From: Kangiellaceae bacterium
GTDB lineage: Bacteria; Pseudomonadota; Gammaproteobacteria; Enterobacterales; Kangiellaceae
DNA: 5,195 nucleotides
Direction: 5' to 3'
Assembly (NCBI GenBank): GCA_030590405.1
Contig: JAUUYO010000223.1
Span: 1 to 5,195, forward strand
Made by a program: the position numbers and the translations under genes. The notes under the pieces were generated by a model that was not told where the DNA came from, ran no database searches, and worked only from the letters and a program-made list of their open reading frames with translations. Shown here in pieces: positions 1-4,650 of the stretch (within the stretch, counting starts at the first letter, position 1; every line of letters starts with the position of its first letter).

Positions 1-52
1 GTAAACAATACCCAGCTAGTTTTTTTCCTTTTTTTGAAAGCGAAGGTTGTTG

Positions 53-81
53 GTAGCCGGGCGATTGCAAAGCGCCCCTAC
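53..81. repeat. GC-rich imperfect palindrome (REP-like)
   Basis: GTAG (53-56) pairs with CTAC (78-81) and GGGCG (59-63) pairs with CGCCC (73-77), with CC at 57-58 bulged and a 9-nt loop at 64-72. It is richer in GC than its surroundings and has no U-run after it on either strand, so a Rho-independent terminator is unlikely. Its form resembles the short palindromic units dispersed between genes in many proteobacteria. That family assignment is inference, because only one copy of this version is present in the window. Confidence 0.4.
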
Positions 82-87
82 ATATAG

Positions 88-124
88 CCCGTAACCCGTA
101 ACCCGTAACCCGTAACCCGTAACC
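88..124. repeat. Tandem heptamer array (CCCGTAA)x5
   Basis: Five exact head-to-tail copies of CCCGTAA occupy 88-122, followed by a partial CC at 123-124. The array ends 6 bp before the roxA ATG, so it sits where a ribosome binding site would be expected, and none is visible. On the plus strand every frame meets TAA within 21 nt, so the array is not coding in that direction; an in-frame TAA at 113-115 also prevents upstream extension of roxA. On the minus strand the unit is open in all frames and would read as repeating L-R-V-T-G-Y-G, but no gene is evident there. The 7-nt unit could change copy number by slippage. Confidence 0.9.
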
Positions 125-130
125 AACATT

Positions 131-1273
131 ATGTTCAATTGTTCATTTAAAAGCATCGATAAAGATCAATGGCTCGAAAAATACTGGCAAAAAGCGCCCT
201 GCTTGTTCAAGAACGCTTTTGATGATCCTCCGGACTTTCTATCACCGGACGAACTGGCTGGCTTTTCTTTACAAGAAGAGCTGGAATCCCGACTGATCAT
301 CCAGGATATTGATAACAATGAGTGGTCAATTGAGCACGGTCCTTTTGAACAATCACGATTTTCAAACTTAACCGAATCCCACTGGACCTTATTGCTGCAA
401 AGCATCGATTGCTGGTTACCTGAAATGCATCAGCTCTTAGCTGATTTTAATTTTATTCCTCGCTGGCGATTTGATGACATTATGGTGAGTTTTGCCACCG
501 AACAAGGCGGCGTGGGTCCGCATGCCGATAACTATGATGTATTTCTAATTCAAGGCTCGGGCCAAAGACACTGGCGTGTCGGTGCAAAAGGCGATACCTC
601 TCAAGCCAAAACCGTGATCGACGGTATGTCACATTTACAAGAATTTACCCCAATAATTGATGTGGTAATGCAGCCAGGCGATATGCTTTATATTCCCCCC
701 GATACTCCTCATTGGGGCATATCACACGGTGAATCAATTGGTTATTCTGTTGGCTATCGTAGCATCCAGACTCATCAAATGCTGGCGTTACTTACCGAAA
801 ATCTGGCTGAATCCCCTGAGCATCAACATTTTTTTGCAGATTTATATCGAAAAAAAGCCAATGATTCTAATTTTTTTGAACAGCAAGTGGTTCAATGGGC
901 GCAACAAGAACTGATCAAACTTTCCAGGCAACCGGAGCGTTTGGCCAAGCTATTATCTCAACAACTGAGTTTATCCAAACTGGGAATATACTCACATGAT
1001 AATACTTTTATTATTCAGACCCTTACAGAAGATTCAGAGATTCAGCTTCAACAAGGAGTTGGGGTCAACTGGTTACTATATAAAGGTAAAGTCAGACTTA
1101 ATATTGAAAGCGAGAGTTTTGATTTTGCTTTAAAATACCAACAAGCAGTTCAATTATTAGCCAGTTTTGCGCCCGTTTCCGTGAAACTGTTCAATTTTTC
1201 ACCAGAATTAGTTGATTTCCCTTCAGCTTTAGCTAGTATTGTCAATAGAGGGTATGTCAATTTAATTAAATAG
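131..1273 (+). CDS. roxA: Ribosomal protein uL16 3-hydroxylase (YcfD/RoxA-type cupin oxygenase)
   Basis: Predicted Fe(II)/2-oxoglutarate oxygenase of the JmjC-type cupin family. E. coli YcfD hydroxylates an arginine of 50S protein L16 (uL16), and this cytosolic protein probably does the same. At 380 aa it matches the family length (E. coli about 373). The N-terminal segment (WLEKYWQKAPCLFKNAF, 14-30, and SPDELAG, 38-44) is typical. The facial triad is H131 and D133 in GPHADNYDVF plus H194 in PPDTPHWG. R146 in QGSGQRHWRV aligns with the 2-oxoglutarate-binding arginine of YcfD. Residues after about 215 form the helical dimerisation region and the C-terminal winged-helix-like domain (ending VNRGYVNLIK). 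The ATG at 131 fits the family N-terminus, and an in-frame stop at 113-115 blocks extension. No Shine-Dalgarno is visible; a heptamer array takes its place. It is the first gene of a probable four-gene unit. The exact substrate residue is inferred from the family. Confidence 0.93.
   Translation: MFNCSFKSIDKDQWLEKYWQKAPCLFKNAFDDPPDFLSPDELAGFSLQEELESRLIIQDIDNNEWSIEHGPFEQSRFSNLTESHWTLLLQSIDCWLPEMHQLLADFNFIPRWRFDDIMVSFATEQGGVGPHADNYDVFLIQGSGQRHWRVGAKGDTSQAKTVIDGMSHLQEFTPIIDVVMQPGDMLYIPPDTPHWGISHGESIGYSVGYRSIQTHQMLALLTENLAESPEHQHFFADLYRKKANDSNFFEQQVVQWAQQELIKLSRQPERLAKLLSQQLSLSKLGIYSHDNTFIIQTLTEDSEIQLQQGVGVNWLLYKGKVRLNIESESFDFALKYQQAVQLLASFAPVSVKLFNFSPELVDFPSALASIVNRGYVNLIK
829..877. other. Three phased 7-nt homopolymer tracts inside roxA
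   Basis: T7 (829-835), A7 (850-856) and T7 (871-877) start exactly 21 bp apart, about two helical turns. They lie in the stretch encoding HHFFADLYRKKANDSNFF, where Phe and Lys codons supply the runs. Regularly phased A/T tracts are a known cause of intrinsic DNA curvature, and 7-nt homopolymers are prone to slippage. Whether either matters here is not shown by the sequence; AT-biased Phe/Lys codon use may explain it. Confidence 0.6.
1239..1266 (+). promoter_or_regulatory. Possible internal promoter before the acetyltransferase gene
   Basis: TTGTCA (1239-1244, 5/6 match to TTGACA) and TTTAAT (1261-1266, 5/6 match to TATAAT) are separated by 16 bp at the very end of roxA. A start around 1273 would give a leader of about 20 nt before the ATG at 1294. 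The region is AT-rich, so a chance match is a real possibility and the gene may simply be read through from roxA. Confidence 0.25.
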
Positions 1274-1293
1274 ATACGCTATAAAAATGGATA

Positions 1294-1737
1294 ATGAATT
1301 CTTGCAGAGTTAAATCATTTAAGTTTGAGCAAACCTCGTGGCAGAAGTCATGTAACGAGATATTGGCAGTACGCCATAAAGTATTTATGATTGAACAACA
1401 TTTTGATAACAATGTTCTCTGCGACCTGCAAGATCAGGATTGTTATCACTTAGTGGTTAAAAATATAGAAGAATTGGTTATAGCCGCGGGTCGAATCACG
1501 CCACAAGGTCGGATTGGACGAATTGCAGTATTACTCCCCTACCGCAGAGTCGGAATTGGTAGCAAACTCCTCTCGGAATTAGTAAAAATTGGCCATGCTC
1601 ACAAATTGCGTGACATTTCGCTTAACGCCGAACTCGACAATATGCATTTTTATGATAGTCAGAATTTTTTGGCAAGTGGACCGGTTTATATGAAACAAGG
1701 GGTTCCCCATCAAATGTTAACTAGAAAACTGGCCTAA
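1294..1737 (+). CDS. GNAT family N-acetyltransferase (ElaA/YjcF-like)
   Basis: Predicted acetyl-CoA-dependent N-acetyltransferase of 147 aa, a single GNAT domain and normal length for the ElaA/YjcF group. The segment AVRHKVFMIEQHFD (25-38) is the typical start of this group. A beta strand with GRIGRIAVLLPYRRVGIGS (72-90) contains the acetyl-CoA pyrophosphate-binding motif R84-R-V-G-I-G89, followed by the expected helix (KLLSELVKIGHAHKL). The C-terminal MHFYDSQNFLASGPVYMKQGVPHQMLTRKL matches the FYxxxGF...G..f.e.GipHxxM pattern, with N124 where Gly is usual. The ATG at 1294 lies 20 bp after the roxA stop without a clear Shine-Dalgarno. An out-of-frame ATG 7 bp upstream opens only eight codons. 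The substrate is unknown. Its position behind a ribosome-modifying enzyme makes a protein or ribosomal target imaginable, but small-molecule amines are equally possible. Confidence 0.88.
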   Translation: MNSCRVKSFKFEQTSWQKSCNEILAVRHKVFMIEQHFDNNVLCDLQDQDCYHLVVKNIEELVIAAGRITPQGRIGRIAVLLPYRRVGIGSKLLSELVKIGHAHKLRDISLNAELDNMHFYDSQNFLASGPVYMKQGVPHQMLTRKLA

Positions 1738-1788
1738 TATTTCATTTTTTAATATCATAGCACTACCAACTTATAGCTATTGTCCGAT

Positions 1789-2316
1789 ATGTCTAATATG
1801 CCCGATAACTCTCAAAATGATATTCAAGCTAATCCTGATAAGCAGCGCGTTATTATTGACTCGTTAACTCAGTTTAAACAAGAAACCAGTGACATTATTG
1901 CGAGTGCCAGGCAAAAAATTCAAATATATTCACACGGACTCGATCCTCGAATATTAAATAATCGGCAAATCGAAAAAAAACTACTGGATTTTGTCAAAAG
2001 AAGTCGCAATTCCAGAGTACAAATTTTGATTTATGATGAAGGGCTGTTAAGAGGGATCGATCATCGTTTAGTGGCACTTGCGCAGCGATTCACCAGTTAT
2101 GTAGAAATAAGAATTGTTCCTAAAGACTTCCATGAAAATCCTTTTGGTTTTTACCTGGTGGATAATCGCACCATGATCTATCGAAGTAATATAGAGAGAT
2201 ACGAAGCCGAAAAATTAAACATGCCAAACTTTATGATTAAAGATAAGAGCAAACTCTTTCACACCATTTGGCAATCAAGTTCACCGGCAAGTTTTTTACG
2301 AGCATTGCATATATGA
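1789..2316 (+). CDS. PLD-like uncharacterised protein (DUF7931 type)
   Basis: A probable cytoplasmic protein of 175 aa, with no signal peptide or membrane segment. I recognise it as the conserved hypothetical family with a phospholipase D-like alpha/beta fold (DUF7931 type) that occurs behind roxA-like and GNAT genes in gammaproteobacteria; its function is unknown. Numbering from the ATG at 1789, the marks are IYSHGLDPRIL (46-56), a strand RVQILIYDEG (76-85), HRLVALAQR (92-100), VEIRIVP (105-111) and DNRTMIYRSN (125-134), ending FLRALHI. The hydrophobic strands alternate with helices as in PLD half-domains, but the catalytic HxKxxxxD motif is absent, so nuclease or lipase activity should not be assumed. 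The start is uncertain: TTG at 1780, ATG at 1789 and ATG at 1798 are in frame, none with a Shine-Dalgarno; I chose the first ATG. The stop overlaps the next gene's start. Confidence 0.78.
   Translation: MSNMPDNSQNDIQANPDKQRVIIDSLTQFKQETSDIIASARQKIQIYSHGLDPRILNNRQIEKKLLDFVKRSRNSRVQILIYDEGLLRGIDHRLVALAQRFTSYVEIRIVPKDFHENPFGFYLVDNRTMIYRSNIERYEAEKLNMPNFMIKDKSKLFHTIWQSSSPASFLRALHI
2313..2316 (+). promoter_or_regulatory. ATGA stop/start overlap (translational coupling)
   Basis: The TGA of the PLD-like gene (2314-2316) shares bases with the ATG of the secretin-like gene (2313-2315). This arrangement commonly lets a terminating ribosome restart on the next frame. No strong Shine-Dalgarno precedes it; only GAG about 10 bp upstream could contribute. 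The competing ATG at 2328 would remove the overlap. Confidence 0.55.
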
Positions 2317-3119
2317 ATAAGACACTTATGAATAAAAAGATCTTTAGTTTGATTGTTTGTTTTTTATCGATGAATATTCAAACGCTCCATGCTGAACTCT
2401 TTGTTCATCAATTACACCACCAGCCAGCGGCCAATGTCATTCCGGTTATACAGCCTCACCTTTCATCAGAAACCAGCATAACGGCTAAAGGCTTTCAGTT
2501 ATTTGTTAATGGTTCTGAAAAAGATAACCAAAAAGTGAGCAGTATTTTGCAGACGCTTGATACCCAATTAAGACAGTATTTTGTAGAAGTTAAGATCCTC
2601 AATCACGAAATGGATCGTTATCAGTTAAGTGCCAGCCATATTAAGATCGCTAATCCATCAGGCGAAGTTAAAATCAAACGTTACCAAACCCAAAACCATC
2701 AGACTAATGGAGACAACTTTAGTTTACGAACTACCGAAAACTATCAAGCACTTGTCACTACCGGAGAAACCTTTCCAACCAATCAGGTCACCAAACAATA
2801 TGGTCACCTGTTACCATCATCCGGAAAAACAACGATCCACAGTGGTTTTTATATCACCGTTCAACAGACCGATTCGCAAATGGTTACTTTGACGGTTTCA
2901 GCCCAACAACAAAACCGGAAAGTCAATAATACTCGCTCAATTACTTCTTCATCGGCCTCAACCAGAGTGAGCGGTAAGCTTGGAAAATGGCTGTTAGTCG
3001 CCTCCAATGCCAGCCATTCAAGCTTAGGAACCAGTAAGCGATATACCACCAACAGCAAAGCGTCTAAGCAGCGTTGGTATTATGTTCGAGTGAATGAGCT
3101 GGCTGACGAGAAAAATTAA
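2313..3119 (+). CDS. Exported secretin-N-domain-like protein, no channel-forming region
   Basis: A predicted periplasmic protein of 268 aa. Residues 1-27 form a signal peptide (basic MNKTLMNKK, hydrophobic IFSLIVCFLS, likely cleavage after LHA). Residues about 28-95 read like a secretin N1-type or NolW-like domain: QPAANVIPVIQPHL, GFQLFVNGSEKDNQKVSSILQTLD, then QYFVEVKIL. Parts after that echo the secretin beta core (NYQALVTTGETFP, 143-155; GFYITVQQTDSQMVTLTVSAQ, 178-198), but the protein is far shorter than a real secretin (usually over 400 aa), so a gated outer-membrane ring is unlikely. The tail is rich in Ser, Thr, Asn and Lys (201-252) and ends RWYYVRVNELADEKN. The ATG at 2313 overlaps the previous stop as ATGA, suggesting translational coupling. 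An ATG at 2328 would give a shorter but still good signal peptide. The open frame reaches back to a TTG at 2268, but that would bury the signal peptide. Function unknown. Confidence 0.75.
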   Translation: MNKTLMNKKIFSLIVCFLSMNIQTLHAELFVHQLHHQPAANVIPVIQPHLSSETSITAKGFQLFVNGSEKDNQKVSSILQTLDTQLRQYFVEVKILNHEMDRYQLSASHIKIANPSGEVKIKRYQTQNHQTNGDNFSLRTTENYQALVTTGETFPTNQVTKQYGHLLPSSGKTTIHSGFYITVQQTDSQMVTLTVSAQQQNRKVNNTRSITSSSASTRVSGKLGKWLLVASNASHSSLGTSKRYTTNSKASKQRWYYVRVNELADEKN

Positions 3120-3139
3120 ACTAAACGTCTTAAAGTTAT

Positions 3140-3169
3140 TTTATAATTAGCGCTTTTCCAACCTATAAT
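3140..3169 (+). promoter_or_regulatory. Candidate sigma-70 promoter for the MATE gene
   Basis: A perfect TATAAT at 3164-3169 has TTTATA (3140-3145, 4/6 match to TTGACA) 18 bp upstream. A start near 3176 would leave a leader of about 57 nt. A second perfect TATAAT lies at 3142-3147 but has no -35 box at normal spacing. The 113-bp gap after the secretin-like gene supports independent transcription of the transporter. No terminator for the upstream unit is evident in the gap. Confidence 0.4.
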
Positions 3170-3196
3170 CCTGCTATGTTAAATTCGTTATTTTTC

Positions 3197-3226
3197 GAGT
3201 TTCAACTCAACATCTTTTAAAAGAAA
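3197..3226 (+). promoter_or_regulatory. Leader of the MATE gene: short inverted repeats and weak ribosome binding site
   Basis: GAGTT-TC-AACTC (3197-3208) is a perfect 5-bp inverted repeat, and CTTTTAAAAG (3214-3223) is a 10-bp palindrome. The only Shine-Dalgarno-like bases, AAGAAA (3221-3226), overlap the end of the second palindrome, 6 bp before the ATG at 3233. The palindromes could be an operator or simple AT-rich coincidence; nothing in the sequence decides between them. Confidence 0.25.
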
Positions 3227-3232
3227 CAAGCC

Positions 3233-4558
3233 ATGTTTGCCAAAATAAAAAAAGAATTAAAAGAACTAGCGCCGATAGGGATCCCAGCGGTTTTGTCTCA
3301 ACTTGCTCAAATGGCAATGGGGTTTATTGATACGGTAATGGCGGGTAATTACAGCACGGATGCACTGGCGGCAATAGCAATAGGTACCAGTCTGCTGCAT
3401 CCTGTTTTAGTTTTTTTCCTTGGATTATTTTTGGCGTTTAATCCAATTATCGCCCATTTTAAAGGAGCAGGAAATAACCAACAGATCAGAACTCACTTTC
3501 ACGCAGGTATTGTACTCGCTATTATTTTTTCGCCTGTTGCAGTCACCCTGCTACTCAACTCAAGCTTTATTTTAACAGCGCTTAATATTGAACCTGCAAT
3601 ATCAGAATTAGCTATCTCTTATCTGCGAGCGACATTATGGGGCATGCCAGCTTTACTGCTATTTTTTGCGTTAAGATTTTGTAACGAAGGCATGTTTTCA
3701 ACGATGTCGGTCATGACCATTACCGTGATTTCTATTCCGTTTAATGTGCTATTGAATTACTGGTTTTTATATGGCGGTTATGGAATTGAGGAAATGGGCG
3801 CCGTTGGCGTTGGCTATGCAACCGGGCTTATTTGGTGGTTGATGTTTATTGGTATGGCTCTGTACACCCTGTTTGCAAAAAAATATAGTCGCTTAGGTTT
3901 ATTTAGAGGTTTTGAGTTGCCCGGCTGGCGTGAATTTAAAGAGTTTTTTGCTTTAGGTTTTCCGGTAGCAATCACTTTAGGGTTTGAAATAACCATGTTC
4001 GCAGCGGTCTCGCTGATGATTGCCCGTTATCCTGCAGAAGTCATGGGCGCACACCAAATTGCGCTCAATATTGCCTCTTTAACTTTTATGATCCCATTAG
4101 GCCTGGCACAAGCGATAACCGCCAGAGTCAGTTATTTTAACGGAAAGAAAGACAGACTCTCTATGCGCCGAGCAGGGTCTGTCGGGATCAGCACTTGTGT
4201 GGTCATTATGATGCTATCGGCGCTCATGATGATCAGTATTCCTGTGGCGCTGGTTTCTATTTATACATCCGATATCAGGCTAACGGAAATTGCTACTGGG
4301 CTGTTATTTTTTGCGGCTCTTTTCCAGTTTTCTGATGGGCTTCAGGTATCCAGTGCCGGTGCACTACGCGGCTTAAAAGATACCAGGATCCCGATGATTA
4401 TTACCGCGATTTCTTACTGGTTGGTAGGTTTTCCGATAGGTTATTATTTAGCTGAATATCAAAACCTTCAGGCCAGCGGTTATTGGATCGGTATGATTTT
4501 TGGACTTTCGACAGCGGCTGTTTTACTGCTAAAACGTTGGGTCGTATTTTCACGTTAA
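3233..4558 (+). CDS. norM: MATE family multidrug efflux transporter (NorM/MdtK type)
   Basis: An inner-membrane antiporter expected to export cationic drugs or dyes in exchange for Na+ or H+. At 441 aa it is close to E. coli MdtK/Vibrio NorM (about 457), with about twelve hydrophobic segments in two bundles. Typical landmarks are PAVLSQLAQMAMGFIDTVMAG (18-38), GAVGVGYATGLIWW (189-202), ALGFPVAITLGFE (240-252), GAHQIALNIASLTFMIPLG (272-290) and SSAGALRGLKDTRIPMI (373-389). D33, E252 and D368 correspond to D36, E255 and D371 of Vibrio cholerae NorM, which bind the coupling cation, so Na+ coupling is plausible. The ATG at 3233 fits the family N-terminus. The gene is separated by 113 bp from the gene before it and converges with hutF. 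Which drugs, if any, it exports cannot be told from sequence. Confidence 0.93.
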   Translation: MFAKIKKELKELAPIGIPAVLSQLAQMAMGFIDTVMAGNYSTDALAAIAIGTSLLHPVLVFFLGLFLAFNPIIAHFKGAGNNQQIRTHFHAGIVLAIIFSPVAVTLLLNSSFILTALNIEPAISELAISYLRATLWGMPALLLFFALRFCNEGMFSTMSVMTITVISIPFNVLLNYWFLYGGYGIEEMGAVGVGYATGLIWWLMFIGMALYTLFAKKYSRLGLFRGFELPGWREFKEFFALGFPVAITLGFEITMFAAVSLMIARYPAEVMGAHQIALNIASLTFMIPLGLAQAITARVSYFNGKKDRLSMRRAGSVGISTCVVIMMLSALMMISIPVALVSIYTSDIRLTEIATGLLFFAALFQFSDGLQVSSAGALRGLKDTRIPMIITAISYWLVGFPIGYYLAEYQNLQASGYWIGMIFGLSTAAVLLLKRWVVFSR

Positions 4559-4572
4559 ATTGTTTTTGTCAG

Positions 4573-4643
4573 TTGCGAACCCTCAACAAAATAACTAGAT
4601 AGTCTCGACATAGATTGTTGGGGTTCGCAAGCTTGCCCACAAC
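4573..4643. repeat. Foldback repeat with two alternative hairpins between convergent genes
   Basis: Arm 4573-4589 pairs with 4615-4630 over 16 bp with one bulged base (T4583) and a 25-nt loop. The right arm also takes part in a second hairpin: GTTG (4617-4620) with CAAC (4640-4643) and GGG (4621-4623) with CCC (4636-4638), around the palindrome GCAAGCTTGC (4627-4636). The two folds are mutually exclusive. Neither is followed by a T-run on either strand, so it is not a canonical intrinsic terminator, although its place between convergent genes would suit a two-way transcription barrier. It resembles the small GTTGGGG...CAACCTA palindromic repeats scattered between genes in many bacteria; family membership is inference. 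Confidence 0.65.
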
Positions 4644-4650
4644 CTATAAA

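Larger units (their letters stand above)
1..130. other. Non-coding leader upstream of the oxygenase gene
   Basis: No gene is supported here. Two T7 runs separated by CC (20-35) form a pyrimidine tract, followed by a GC-rich palindrome (53-81) and the CCCGTAA tandem array (88-124). The frame starting at base 1 is open only to TAG at 85-87, and the other two plus frames close at 2-4 and 54-56, so any upstream gene must end at or near the window edge. I see no convincing -35/-10 pair and no Shine-Dalgarno sequence before the ATG at 131. The T tract could be the tail of an upstream terminator, but no stem precedes it inside the window. Confidence 0.6.

Noticed and set aside
1..87. Tail of an upstream protein in the frame starting at base 1
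   Set aside because: The 28 codons run through the pyrimidine tract and the palindrome and have no recognisable family signature, so an intergenic reading is more likely.
88..124. Telomere-like or CRISPR-like interpretation of the CCCGTAA repeats
   Set aside because: The units are 7 bp and directly adjacent with no spacers, so this is not CRISPR. The resemblance to eukaryotic telomere repeats is superficial in a window full of bacterial genes.
166..405. Minus-strand open frame of 79 codons inside roxA
   Set aside because: It lies wholly within a confidently identified gene, shows no recognisable domain, and the roxA frame explains the sequence.
1287..1313. Eight-codon upstream frame (MDNEFLQS) overlapping the acetyltransferase start
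   Set aside because: Its ATG is 7 bp upstream and out of frame, with no ribosome binding site and no attenuation-like content. It is probably chance.
2629..3058. Open frames of 87 codons (plus) and 65 codons (minus) within the secretin-like gene
   Set aside because: They lie in other frames of a gene with a clear signal peptide and domain, have no start signals, and resemble no known family.
4559..4650. Canonical intrinsic terminator between norM and hutF
   Set aside because: The stem is strong, but no U-run follows it in either direction. It is kept as a repeat with only a possible terminator role.
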